NCBI GenBank assembly: GCA_016869975.1
Contig: VGCZ01000018.1
Coordinates: forward strand, 1 to 64,000
Origin: Alphaproteobacteria bacterium
GTDB taxonomy: Bacteria > Pseudomonadota > Alphaproteobacteria > Reyranellales > Reyranellaceae
Reading direction: 5' to 3'
Length of the DNA stretch: 64,000 nt
How positions within the stretch are numbered: the stretch's first letter is position 1; each line of letters opens with the position of its first letter. A program made the translations under genes and the position numbers. The notes under the pieces are model-generated. The model was not told the origin of the DNA and made no database searches. It saw nothing but the letters and a program-made list of their open reading frames with translations. Below are positions 12,351 through 20,674 of this stretch, piece by piece.

Positions 12351-13481
12351 ATGGACAACCTGCGGCCGGTGCTCGACGCGATCAATCAGCTCTACGCCGC
12401 CGTGCTGGAGCCAGCGGCGTGGTCGCCCGCCGTGGAGAACGTCGCCGATCTGCTGCGGGCCGAGCATGCGATCGTCTTCAGCCCCGGGAGCGCTGACGGT
12501 GGCGACGCCTTCGCCGCAGTCCGCGTGGATACCGCGCACGCGGCCCGCATCCACTCGGCGGAGGCCGCCCAGCTGGGCAGCCGCATGCTCAGCGGGATAC
12601 CGCTGGGGCTGGCGTTTTCGAGCGCCTCGGTCATTCCCGATCGCGATATGGAGAACAGCGTCTTCTACAACGAGATCGTGCGGCCGGCGAACGGCTTCTA
12701 CTCGACCAGCGCCTGCCTCGGCGCTGGCGGCACACTGACGGCGCTCAACTTCTGCCGGCCGCGCAGGAAGGGGCCGTTCGATGTCGACGCGATCGGAAAA
12801 CTGCAGGCTATCCTGCCTCACTTCGCCAACGCGATCGAGCTTTCGCGGCGCCTGGCGGCAGCCCGGCAGCAGGCTAGCGACCTCCAGCAATTGCTCGACC
12901 GCGTCGACACCGCCGTCGTCCTGGTCGATGCCGCCGGCCAACCAAGTTACGCCAATGGTCGGGCGCTACGGATCGTCGGACAGGCCGACGGGCTGATGCT
13001 CGGCGCGTCGGGGCTCGTGGCGGCGACCCCGCCGGCAACGCGCCGCCTGCGGCACGCCATCGCCGGCATCGGGCGATACGATGTCGCCGCTTCCGGTCAC
13101 GGCGCAGGACAGGACCTGCGCCTGGAGCGCCCGTCGCGGCGCCCGCCCCTGCTGCTATCCCTCTTTCCGGTTTGGCAGATGGCATTGTCGCCGGTGGGCA
13201 CTTCGGCGCCGCGAGTCGCGATCTTCGTCACCGAGCCCGACGATTGCCCGCCGATCAATCGCGACGCCATCGCCGACGCTTTCCGCCTGACGCCGCGCGA
13301 GGCATCCGTCGCGGCCCTGCTGGCCACCGGCTACGACCTGAAGGGGGTCACGCGGATTCTCGAGATCGGTATCGGCACCGCGCGCTATCACCTCAAGAAC
13401 GTCCTCGGCAAAACCAACACCAGCAACCAGGTGACAATGGTGGCGAGTCTGCGTGGCTTCGTGCGGCGAACGGCGGAGTAG
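12351..13481 (+). CDS. LuxR-family transcriptional regulator
   Basis: A 376-residue regulator. The C-terminus (about residues 305-370) is a LuxR-type helix-turn-helix: LTPREASVAALLATGYDLKG, then recognition-helix residues GTARYHLKNVLGKTNTSNQ. The N-terminal two thirds look like a GAF/PAS-type sensor followed by a short coiled region (about 165-195) and a PAS-like segment (DTAVVLVDAAGQPSYAN). There is no response-regulator aspartate motif, so it is probably ligand- or redox-responsive rather than phosphorylated. The ATG at 12351 is preceded by GGGGAG at 6 nt. It is on the plus strand between minus-strand lolD and dnaE, 267 nt after the caspase-like gene, and its targets are unknown. Confidence 0.85.
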   Translation: MDNLRPVLDAINQLYAAVLEPAAWSPAVENVADLLRAEHAIVFSPGSADGGDAFAAVRVDTAHAARIHSAEAAQLGSRMLSGIPLGLAFSSASVIPDRDMENSVFYNEIVRPANGFYSTSACLGAGGTLTALNFCRPRRKGPFDVDAIGKLQAILPHFANAIELSRRLAAARQQASDLQQLLDRVDTAVVLVDAAGQPSYANGRALRIVGQADGLMLGASGLVAATPPATRRLRHAIAGIGRYDVAASGHGAGQDLRLERPSRRPPLLLSLFPVWQMALSPVGTSAPRVAIFVTEPDDCPPINRDAIADAFRLTPREASVAALLATGYDLKGVTRILEIGIGTARYHLKNVLGKTNTSNQVTMVASLRGFVRRTAE

Positions 13482-13520
13482 CCTTACGGCAGACTTCAAC
13501 GAAGTCGCAACACTTCGCGC

Positions 13521-14204
13521 TCAGACCAGCACGCCATCCCGCAACGTCACGATGCGGTCCATACGCGCCGCCAGGTCGGGGTTGTGCGTGGCGATCAGGG
13601 CGGCGAGGCCGGTCTGGCGTACCAGGGCCAGCAGTTGGCGGAACACCGCATCGGCCGTGGTCAGATCGAGATTGCCGGTTGGCTCGTCGGCGAGCAGCAC
13701 GCGCGGTCCGTTGGCGACGGCGCGGGCGATGGCGACGCGCTGCTGTTCGCCGCCGGAGAGCTTGGCAGGGCGATGGCTCTCGCGTTCGGTAAGGCCGACC
13801 ATGGCCAGCAGCTCATGGGCGCGCTTGCGCGCCTCGCCGCGGTTCAAGCCCATCAGCATCTGCGGGATCATCACGTTCTCCAGCGCGGAGAACTCCGGCA
13901 GCAGATGGTGGTACTGGTAGACGAAGCCGAGGTAGCGGCCGCGCAGCGCCGTGCGGTAGGCGTCGCCCTGGTCGCCGGCGGTCTTGCCCTCCAGCATCAC
14001 CCGCCCGGAATCGGGCTTCTCGAGCAGGCCGGCGATGTGCAGCAGGGTCGACTTGCCGGCGCCCGAGGGACCGACCAGGGCGACGATCTCGCCCGGCCGC
14101 AGCTCGAGGTTGACGCCCCGCAGCACTTCCAGGGCGCGGTCGCCCTGGCGGAAGACGCGCTTGATGTCCTGCAGCGCCAGCGACGGCGTCACGGTGTCAT
14201 TCAT
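13521..14204 (-). CDS. lolD: lipoprotein-releasing system ATP-binding protein LolD
   Basis: ATPase of the LolCDE ABC complex, which extracts lipoproteins from the inner membrane for transfer to LolA. The 227-residue protein has Walker [10 protein letters not shown], a Q-loop region ([13 protein letters not shown]), signature [14 protein letters not shown], Walker [13 protein letters not shown] and the switch His (ATHNPD). The ATG at 14204 overlaps the end of the upstream permease gene by 8 nt, so translation is probably coupled. With two permeases upstream it forms a permease-permease-ATPase operon with proS. Confidence 0.93.
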   Translation of the reverse strand: MNDTVTPSLALQDIKRVFRQGDRALEVLRGVNLELRPGEIVALVGPSGAGKSTLLHIAGLLEKPDSGRVMLEGKTAGDQGDAYRTALRGRYLGFVYQYHHLLPEFSALENVMIPQMLMGLNRGEARKRAHELLAMVGLTERESHRPAKLSGGEQQRVAIARAVANGPRVLLADEPTGNLDLTTADAVFRQLLALVRQTGLAALIATHNPDLAARMDRIVTLRDGVLV

Positions 14205-15450
14205 GGCGCAACGCCTCCACGGGTTCGAGCCGGCCGGCGCGCCAGGCGGGATATATCGCCGCCACCAGCGACAGGCCAAGCGCGATCAGCAGCACGGTGG
14301 CGACCTCCGCGTAGTCGACGCGCACCGGCAGGTTCGCGACCCAGGTCGAGCCGCTGTCCATGCCGCCGGTGGCCCAGCTCAGCGCCGCGGAGACCGCCGG
14401 CATGTTGGCGCAGACCAGCAGGCCGAGCGCGCCGCCCAGGATGGTGCCGATGGTGCCGACACTGGCGCTGGCGAGGAAGAAGATCCGGACCACGCCGCCG
14501 CTGGTGGCGCCCATTGTGCGCAGGATGGCGATGCCCGGCGTCTTGGTGCGCACCAGCATGGTGAAGCTCGCCACGACGTTCATCGAGGCCACCAGCACGA
14601 TCAGGCTCAGAATGATGAACATCAGCACGCGCTCAACCTCCAGCGCGCCGACCAGCCGGGAGTTCAGCGCGCGCCAGTCGGCGAAGCGCAGGTCGTCGCG
14701 GCCGGCGGTCTTCTTCACGGCCTCGAGCACAGCGACCAGATTCCTCTGATGATCGACGATCTCGATCTCGATCGAGGACACCGCGTTCTCGGGAATGTTG
14801 AAGTCGTCCTGGATCAGGTCGAGCGGCACGATCGCCAAGGTCGAGTCGAACTCCCAGCGCTTGACCAGGAAGCTCGCCAGCACCTTGTAGGTGACGTCGC
14901 GCGCGGTGAGCGTGCCGCTCTGGTTGCGCGAATAGGTGATGACGGTGAACGACTCGCCGATGCGCAAACCGAGCGCCTGGCGCAGGCGCTCGCCCATGAT
15001 CACGCCAGCCTCGGTCTCGAAGCTCCCGGGATCGCCGGCGACGATGCCCTGGCGGATGATCGAGCGCCTGAGCGCGTCCTCGGCGCGCATGCCGCGCAGC
15101 TGCACGCCGCGCGTGACACCGCCGCCGCTGACCACCGCCTGGCGCTCGATGATCGGCGTCACCGAACGCACGAATGGAACGGTCTCGAACCGTCGGGCCA
15201 GCTCCTGGTAGTCGACCAGCATGCCCTTGGCCGCCGACACCCTGATATGGCCGTTCATGCCGATGATGCGGCCGAAGATGTCGCCGCGGAAACCGTTCAT
15301 GACGCTCAGCACGACGATCAGCGTGGCCACGCCCAGCGCCACGCCGATCAGCGCGAACCAAGCAATGAACGAGATGAAGCCCTCGCGCTCCCGGCTGCGC
15401 AGGAAGCGCCAGGCGATGGTGCGCTCGGTGGTGGAGGGAAAGAGGCTCAC
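14197..15450 (-). CDS. LolC/LolE-family lipoprotein-releasing permease
   Basis: Inner-membrane permease of the LolCDE lipoprotein exporter (FtsX/MacB fold). At 417 residues it has one membrane helix near residues 25-50 ([20 protein letters not shown]), a large periplasmic domain, and three C-terminal helices. The N-terminus reads [17 protein letters not shown], the conserved basic segment before helix 1. A near-identical start is present in the adjacent paralogue, so this is the second of a tandem pair. I cannot say from sequence which is LolC and which LolE. The gene overlaps lolD by 8 nt. Confidence 0.88.
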   Translation of the reverse strand: MSLFPSTTERTIAWRFLRSREREGFISFIAWFALIGVALGVATLIVVLSVMNGFRGDIFGRIIGMNGHIRVSAAKGMLVDYQELARRFETVPFVRSVTPIIERQAVVSGGGVTRGVQLRGMRAEDALRRSIIRQGIVAGDPGSFETEAGVIMGERLRQALGLRIGESFTVITYSRNQSGTLTARDVTYKVLASFLVKRWEFDSTLAIVPLDLIQDDFNIPENAVSSIEIEIVDHQRNLVAVLEAVKKTAGRDDLRFADWRALNSRLVGALEVERVLMFIILSLIVLVASMNVVASFTMLVRTKTPGIAILRTMGATSGGVVRIFFLASASVGTIGTILGGALGLLVCANMPAVSAALSWATGGMDSGSTWVANLPVRVDYAEVATVLLIALGLSLVAAIYPAWRAGRLEPVEALRHE

Positions 15451-15477
15451 CGCTGCCCTCCTCTTCCGGCCCGCACC

Positions 15478-16800
15478 CTACCCACGGCGCAGGCCCTCGA
15501 TCGGATCGAGGCGCGTCGCCACCCAGGCCGGGTAGATCGTGGCGAGGAAGCAGAACAGCAGCGCCATGGCGGCGATGCCGGCGATCTCGTCCCAGGCGAT
15601 GCGCGCCGGCAGCTCGGTGAGCTGGTAGAGTTGCGGGTCGAACAGGGTCAGCCCCAGCGAGCATTGCAGCCACTGGCGGATGGCCTCGATATTGTCGGCG
15701 AAAGCCACGCCCAGGCCGACGCCCAGCGCCGTCCCGACGACGCCCAGCCCCATGCCATCGAGGAAGAAGACGCGCAGGATGGCGCCGCGCCGCGCGCCGA
15801 TCGTGCGCAGGATGGCGATGTCGGGCCCCTTGGTGCGCACCAGCATCATCAGGCTGGAGACGATGTTGAAGGCGGCGACCAGCACGATCAGGGTCAGCAC
15901 CAGGAACATCACGTTGGCCTGCTGCGCGACGGTGGCGAAGAACGAGGAATTCGCCTCGATCCAGTTGAAGGCGAAGTACTTGTATTCGAGCACCGCGTTG
16001 ATCCTGGGTATCAGCGCGTCGTAGGCGCCGGGATCCAGCGCGAAGACCTCGATCATGCTGGTCCGGTCGGGCGTCTCGAAGAAATCGCGCGCGTTGTCGA
16101 GCGAGGCGTAGATGAAGTTGGTGTCATAGTCGAACATGCCGACCTCGAAGATCGCGCCGACCTCGAAGCGCCGCGTGCGTGGCAGGCGGCCCAGCGGCGT
16201 ATCCACGCTGGTTGGCGAGACGATGGTGACGACGTCGCCCACCGAGACGCCCAGCACCTCGGCCAGCCGCGCGCCGATGGCGACGAAACGGCCGCGCGAC
16301 AGGCTCGACAGATCGCCCCTGCCCTTGGCCGGTTCCGCCGCCGGGCCCGCCGCGGCCTTGCAGACGCCACGCTGCGGGCCGGCCGCCGTCACGCCGGAAA
16401 CCGAATCGGCGATCGGCTTGCGCAGCATCAGATCCTCGGGCCGCATGCCGCGCAGCATGATGCCGCGCACCTGCTCGCCCGCCGCGACGATCGCCTGCCC
16501 TTCGAGCACCGGCGAGACGCCGGCGACGCCGGGGACCGCCTTGATCTTCGCCTCGACCGTCGGCAGGTCGGTGATCGCCTCGCGCCCGGCGGTCACGGCG
16601 AGGTGGCCGTTGACCGAGGTGATCTGGCGCAACAGCTCAACGCGAAAGCCGTTCATCACGGCCATGACCACGATCAAGGTGCCGACGCCCAGCGCGATGC
16701 CGATCAGCGAGAAGCCGGCGATGATCGAGAGAAACCCCTCGTCGCGCCGCGCCCGCAGATAGCGCAGCGCGATCAATCGCTCGACGGCAGCGAAAGCCAT
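15478..16800 (-). CDS. LolC/LolE-family lipoprotein-releasing permease (paralogue)
   Basis: Second permease of the same fold, 440 residues, 27 nt upstream of its paralogue. It has helix 1 near residues 25-50 (IIAGFSLIGIALGVGTLIVV), a periplasmic domain, and three C-terminal helices ending WVATRLDPIEGLRRG. Compared with its partner it carries an additional segment of roughly 25-30 residues in the periplasmic domain (around residue 145, rich in Ala, Gly and Pro and containing GVCKAAAGPAAEPAKGRGD). Two distinct adjacent permeases imply a heterodimeric exporter rather than the single-permease LolF form known from some alphaproteobacteria. Confidence 0.87.
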   Translation of the reverse strand: MAFAAVERLIALRYLRARRDEGFLSIIAGFSLIGIALGVGTLIVVMAVMNGFRVELLRQITSVNGHLAVTAGREAITDLPTVEAKIKAVPGVAGVSPVLEGQAIVAAGEQVRGIMLRGMRPEDLMLRKPIADSVSGVTAAGPQRGVCKAAAGPAAEPAKGRGDLSSLSRGRFVAIGARLAEVLGVSVGDVVTIVSPTSVDTPLGRLPRTRRFEVGAIFEVGMFDYDTNFIYASLDNARDFFETPDRTSMIEVFALDPGAYDALIPRINAVLEYKYFAFNWIEANSSFFATVAQQANVMFLVLTLIVLVAAFNIVSSLMMLVRTKGPDIAILRTIGARRGAILRVFFLDGMGLGVVGTALGVGLGVAFADNIEAIRQWLQCSLGLTLFDPQLYQLTELPARIAWDEIAGIAAMALLFCFLATIYPAWVATRLDPIEGLRRG

Positions 16801-16803
16801 GTT

Positions 16804-17394
16804 CTAGCGCGAACCGGCGTCGGCGAGGAAGCGGCTGAAATCCTGGAGGAAGCCGTCGAGCCGTGCCTGGGCCTCGTCGCCTTCGGAGGCCCGTGTGCTG
16901 ATGCGTACCTTGATGAAGTTTCGCCGCAAGCCGGTCATGGCCACGAGACTCAACGCGTCGGTGTCGCCGCGCACGAAGCGGTAGCTGGCCGTGAGGAACT
17001 CCACGCCGTCCACCTTGACCAGACGTTCGCGGACCAGTCGCGGCTCGGGCGCGTTCTGCTGCCGCTGCACCGCGAAGATGTCGCTACGCGCGCGGGCGAA
17101 TTCCGTGCGCACGATCTCGCTGGCGGTGCCGTCGGGAATGCCCGACAGGCCCCGGTCGTAGACATAGATTGACGCACCGTAGCCCTGCCCCCTGTAGTCG
17201 ATGCCATGCCCCAGGCCAGGCTGGGGATAGCGTCGCCCACCCGACTGTTGCGCCGCGCCGATCTGATCAGGAAAGCGCAGACCGGCTTCCTCGACCAGAT
17301 ACTGGGCGCTTGCCACGCCCGCCCCTCCGAGGCCGACCAGCAACGCGACCAGGGGCAGCCAGATTCGAATCATCGTGCGCATGCCAGTACCCAT
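16804..17394 (-). CDS. secreted protein of unknown function in the proS-lol operon
   Basis: A 196-residue protein with an N-terminal hydrophobic segment (IRIWLPLVALLVGLGGAGVA), probably a Sec signal peptide cleaved near ASA. The mature part is soluble and mixed alpha/beta, without recognised motif. It has one conserved-looking stretch, VDGVEFLTASYRFVRGD, near the middle. The start is uncertain: ATGs at 17394, 17382 and 17373 all precede the hydrophobic segment and none has a strong ribosome-binding site. It sits 19 nt after proS and 4 nt before a Lol permease, so it belongs to that transcript; a role in the envelope is inference. Confidence 0.7.
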   Translation of the reverse strand: MGTGMRTMIRIWLPLVALLVGLGGAGVASAQYLVEEAGLRFPDQIGAAQQSGGRRYPQPGLGHGIDYRGQGYGASIYVYDRGLSGIPDGTASEIVRTEFARARSDIFAVQRQQNAPEPRLVRERLVKVDGVEFLTASYRFVRGDTDALSLVAMTGLRRNFIKVRISTRASEGDEAQARLDGFLQDFSRFLADAGSR

Positions 17395-17413
17395 TGATGA
17401 GTCAAGGGGGCGA

Positions 17414-18733
17414 TCACGCGCCGAAACGCGCCAGCAGGGCCTCCGGCGCCATCTCCTCGCGCTGGCCGGTCCTGCGGTTCTTGACCTCGACCTTGCCAGC
17501 CGCGACGCCCTTGGGGCCGATGATCACCTGCCAGGGCAGGCCGATCAGGTCCATGTCGGCGAACTTGGCGCCGCCGCGCTGGTCGCGATCGTCGTACAAG
17601 GTCTCGACGCCGGCCGCGCTCAGCTTGGCATAGAGCGTCTGGCAGGCGCCGGTTACGGCGCCGTCGTCGGGCTTGAGGTTGATCAGGCCGACCTTGAACG
17701 GCGCCACCGAGTCCGGCCAGACGATGCCCTGCGCGTCATGGCTGGCCTCGATGATGGCGCCCATCAGGCGCGAGACGCCCACACCGTAGGAGCCCATCTC
17801 GACGGCGATGCTCTCGCCGGTGGGCCCGGCGACGACGGCGTTGAGCGGCTTGGAGTACCGGGTGCCGAAATAGAAGATGTGGCCAACCTCGATGCCGCGC
17901 GCCGCGACGCGGCGGTCGGCGGGCACTTCCTTCTCGAAGCGCGCCTGGTCGTGCATCTCGTCGGTCGCGGCGTACAACGACGTCCACTCGTTGACCGTGG
18001 GCTGCAAATCGCCGTCGAAGTCGATGGCGCGGCCCAGGATATCCTTGTCGACCAGGCTCTTGTCGCAGAACACCGCGCTCTCGCCGGTATCGGCGAGGAT
18101 GATGAACTCGTGGCTGAGGTCGCCACCGATCGGGCCGGTGTCGGCGCGCATCGGGATCGCCTTCAGCCCCATGCGCGCGAAGGTGCGCAGATAGGCCACG
18201 AACATCTTGTTGTAGGAATGGATGGCGCCGGCCTTGTCGAGATCGAAGGAGTAATTGTCCTTCATCAGGAACTCGCGGCCGCGCATGACGCCGAAGCGCG
18301 GACGCACCTCGTCGCGGAACTTCCACTGGATGTGGTAGAGGTTGCGCGGCAGATCGCGGTAGCTCTTCACCGCGTCGCGGAAGATGGTGGTGATCATCTC
18401 CTCGTTGGTCGGCCCGTAGAGCATCTCGCGCTCGTGGCGATCGACGATGCGCAGCATCTCCGGCCCGTAAGCGTCGTAGCGCCCGCTCTGGCGCCACAGA
18501 TCGGCCGACTGGATGGTCGGCATCAGCACTTCCTGCGCGCCCGAGGCGTCCTGCTCCTCGCGTACGATCTGCTCGATCTTCTTCAGCACGCGGTAGCCCA
18601 GCGGCAGCCAGGCATAGATGCCGGCGCTCATCTGGCGCACCAGCCCGGCGCGCAGCATCAGGCGATGCGAGACGATCTGCGCCTCGGCGGGCGTTTCCTT
18701 GAGGGTCGGCAGGAAGTACTGGCTAAGGCGCAT
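17414..18733 (-). CDS. proS: prolyl-tRNA synthetase (short form)
   Basis: Class II aminoacyl-tRNA synthetase charging tRNA-Pro. At 439 residues it is the short version lacking the INS editing insertion found in the ~570-residue enzymes, as is common in alphaproteobacteria. Class II motifs are visible: motif 1 region ([17 protein letters not shown]), motif 2 ([21 protein letters not shown]) shortened here as [17 protein letters not shown], and motif 3 near [14 protein letters not shown]. The C-terminal anticodon-binding domain follows. It is the first gene of a minus-strand operon with a secreted protein, two Lol permeases and lolD. Confidence 0.95.
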   Translation of the reverse strand: MRLSQYFLPTLKETPAEAQIVSHRLMLRAGLVRQMSAGIYAWLPLGYRVLKKIEQIVREEQDASGAQEVLMPTIQSADLWRQSGRYDAYGPEMLRIVDRHEREMLYGPTNEEMITTIFRDAVKSYRDLPRNLYHIQWKFRDEVRPRFGVMRGREFLMKDNYSFDLDKAGAIHSYNKMFVAYLRTFARMGLKAIPMRADTGPIGGDLSHEFIILADTGESAVFCDKSLVDKDILGRAIDFDGDLQPTVNEWTSLYAATDEMHDQARFEKEVPADRRVAARGIEVGHIFYFGTRYSKPLNAVVAGPTGESIAVEMGSYGVGVSRLMGAIIEASHDAQGIVWPDSVAPFKVGLINLKPDDGAVTGACQTLYAKLSAAGVETLYDDRDQRGGAKFADMDLIGLPWQVIIGPKGVAAGKVEVKNRRTGQREEMAPEALLARFGA

Positions 18734-18879
18734 GTCGGGAGGGGTCCAATGCCGTCTGATTGCGCGCGAATTTAGGCAACCCCGCCGGCTATGGCAAACA
18801 AGGTGGGGGCAACCCGCGCTGGCCTTGACCCCGCTTCATGGCCCACAATGGCCGCCAATCGACGACCTGGGGGGAGACC

Positions 18880-20172
18880 ATGCTCGACTCGATCTTCAAG
18901 CTCAACGAGAACAAGACGACGATCCGCGTCGAGGTGGTGGCCGGGGCCACGACCTTCCTGACCATGGCCTATATCATCTTCGTCAACCCCGACATCCTGT
19001 CCAAGGCCGGCATGCCGCGCGACGCGGTCTTCGCCAGCACCTGCATCGCCGCCGCCGTGGGCTGCGCGCTGATGGCCTTCCTCGCCAACTATCCGATCGC
19101 GCTGGCGCCCGGCATGGGGCTCAACGCCTATTTCGCCTTCGGCGTGGTCGGCGGCATGGGCCACACCTGGCAGGTCGCGCTGGGCTGCGTGTTCCTCTCG
19201 GGCATCCTGTTCTTCATCCTGAGCGTCACGCCGGTGCGGGAGTGGATCGTCAACGCCATCCCCAAGTCGTTGAAGATGGCGATCGCCGCCGGTATCGGCC
19301 TGTTCCTGGCGCTGATCGCGCTGCAGAGCGCCAAGATCGTTGTCGACCACCCCGCCACCCTGGTCGGCGCTGGCGACCTGAAGAGCTGGCCGGTGGTCCT
19401 GGCGGCTTTGGGCTTCGTGCTGATCATCGCGCTCGAACACTTCAGGATCCCCGGCGCCGTGATCATCGGCGTGCTGGTGATCACCGCCGCCTCGATCGCA
19501 GTGGGCGCCAGCAAGTTCGGCGGCATCGTCGGCACGCCGCCCAGTCCGGCGCCGGTGTTCTTGCAGATGGACCTGGCCGGGGCGCTCAAGGTCGGCCTGC
19601 TGACCGTGGTGTTCGCCTTCCTGTTCGTCGATCTGTTCGACAATACCGGCACCTTGATCGCCCTGGCGCATCGCGGCCGCTTCATGAACAAGGACGGCAC
19701 CGTGCCGCGCCTGCGCGGCGCGCTGATCGCCGATTCGACCGCCGCCATGGCCGGCGCGGCGATCGGCACCTCGACCACCACCAGCTACATCGAGAGCGCC
19801 TCGGGCATCAACGCCGGCGGCCGCACCGGCCTGACCGCGCTTGTGGTCGGTGTCCTGTTCCTGGCGGCGCTGTTCCTCTCGCCGCTGGCCGCGTCGGTGC
19901 CGGCCTGGGCCACCGCACCAGCATTGTTCTACGTCGCCTGCATCATGGCGCGCGGGTTGACCGAGATCGAGTGGGGCGACATCACCGAGTCGGCGCCGGC
20001 GATGGTGACGGCGCTCGCCATGCCGTTCACCTTCTCCATCGCCGAGGGCATCGCCTTCGGATTCATCAGCTACACTGCGATCAAGCTCGCCGCCGGCCGC
20101 TGGAAGGAGGTACATCCGGCGATGGCGATCCTCGCGGCGCTGTTCGTGCTGAAATTCGTGGTCATCGGCTGA
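18880..20172 (+). CDS. NCS2/AzgA-type purine permease
   Basis: Multi-pass inner-membrane transporter, 430 residues, most likely importing hypoxanthine, guanine or adenine with protons. Family features are the start FKLNENKTTIRVEVVAGATT followed by FLTMAYIIFVNP, the signature GMGLNAYFAF, and DLFDNTGTLIALAHR in the centre. About 12-14 membrane segments are visible. The ATG at 18880 has GGGGAG 5-6 nt upstream; an earlier in-frame ATG at 18838 adds unlike residues. It is a lone plus-strand gene inserted between proS and DUF1467/rnj, which usually adjoin. The exact substrate is not determinable here. Confidence 0.9.
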   Translation: MLDSIFKLNENKTTIRVEVVAGATTFLTMAYIIFVNPDILSKAGMPRDAVFASTCIAAAVGCALMAFLANYPIALAPGMGLNAYFAFGVVGGMGHTWQVALGCVFLSGILFFILSVTPVREWIVNAIPKSLKMAIAAGIGLFLALIALQSAKIVVDHPATLVGAGDLKSWPVVLAALGFVLIIALEHFRIPGAVIIGVLVITAASIAVGASKFGGIVGTPPSPAPVFLQMDLAGALKVGLLTVVFAFLFVDLFDNTGTLIALAHRGRFMNKDGTVPRLRGALIADSTAAMAGAAIGTSTTTSYIESASGINAGGRTGLTALVVGVLFLAALFLSPLAASVPAWATAPALFYVACIMARGLTEIEWGDITESAPAMVTALAMPFTFSIAEGIAFGFISYTAIKLAAGRWKEVHPAMAILAALFVLKFVVIG

Positions 20173-20412
20173 CCCCAAAGCACGTACGGCAATTGTATGT
20201 CTGCCAACGAGCCAAAGCCTGGGGCGCGATTACAAAAACAAGTGCCCACTCGCAAGAACTAATCCTAGCCGCGCCTGGGAATCTCGGCTAGGAACGCGCT
20301 GTCGGGAAGGACGGGGCCGCGCCCCAGCCCGAGTTTCTAGGGAGGAAGATCCGTCTTTGGGCGGACGTGTGCGCCACAGAAGCGCAACGGGGATCCAATA
20401 GGTGGTCGAGTG
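20173..20412 (+). ncRNA. structured non-coding stretch after the permease, possible small RNA or 3' UTR
   Basis: No coding frame is convincing here. Several hairpins can be drawn: CCTAGCCG paired with CGGCTAGG (20264-20271 with 20285-20292), a GGGGC/GCCCC stem just after, and TGCGC/GCGCA further on. The stretch ends against a very strong hairpin at 20413-20439 that is followed by T-rich sequence on the plus strand. I compared it mentally with 6S, SRP and tmRNA landmarks and did not recognise any of them, so it is left unassigned. Confidence 0.3.
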
Positions 20413-20439
20413 AACGGCAACCCCTCCGGGGTTGCCGTT
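20413..20439. terminator. strong intrinsic terminator between convergent units
   Basis: A perfect 12-bp stem (AACGGCAACCCC at 20413-20424 with its complement at 20428-20439) closes a 3-nt loop. It begins 1 nt beyond the DUF1467 stop, so it can end the long minus-strand transcript. The plus-strand side continues TTTCTACTTT, so it can also end transcripts from the permease side. Confidence 0.85.
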
Positions 20440-20440
20440 T

Positions 20441-20674
20441 CTACTTTCGGAAGCTGAAGACGTCGACGACCCAGACCAGGTACCAGACGAGCCAAAGCAC
20501 CGCCGTGATCGCCGTGCAGATGATCGCCTTGCGCCGCAACTGCGGCTTCTCCGGCGCACCGCGATCGACACCCGGCGTCGGGTTCTCCAGCCGGCGCACG
20601 CCCAGCGGCAGCACGGCGAAGATCACCGTCCACCAGATGACGGCGAAGACGAGGATGTAGGTGACCCAGCTCAT
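20441..20674 (-). CDS. DUF1467 family membrane protein
   Basis: A 77-residue protein with two membrane helices (about residues 4-25, YILVFAVIWWTVIFAVLPLG, and 52-72), separated by a charged loop. It matches the small DUF1467 family found next to rnj/proS in alphaproteobacteria; function unknown. The ATG at 20674 overlaps the rnj stop by 4 nt (ATGA), indicating coupled translation, and a strong terminator follows the stop immediately. It therefore appears to be the last gene of the rnj transcript. Confidence 0.85.
   Translation of the reverse strand: MSWVTYILVFAVIWWTVIFAVLPLGVRRLENPTPGVDRGAPEKPQLRRKAIICTAITAVLWLVWYLVWVVDVFSFRK

Noticed and set aside
12089-12385. 98-codon minus-strand frame between the caspase-like gene and the LuxR gene
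   Set aside because: Runs into the start of the regulator on the opposite strand and has no family or ribosome-binding site.
13984-17172. Very long plus-strand open frame opposite the lol genes
   Set aside because: It is the antisense shadow of high-GC permease genes; the minus-strand proteins have clear families while this one has low-complexity His/Gln/Arg-rich sequence.
20173-20412. 6S, SRP or tmRNA gene
   Set aside because: I looked for the usual landmarks (6S bubble flanks, SRP GGTCAGG core, tmRNA ends) and found none, so the stretch is left unassigned.
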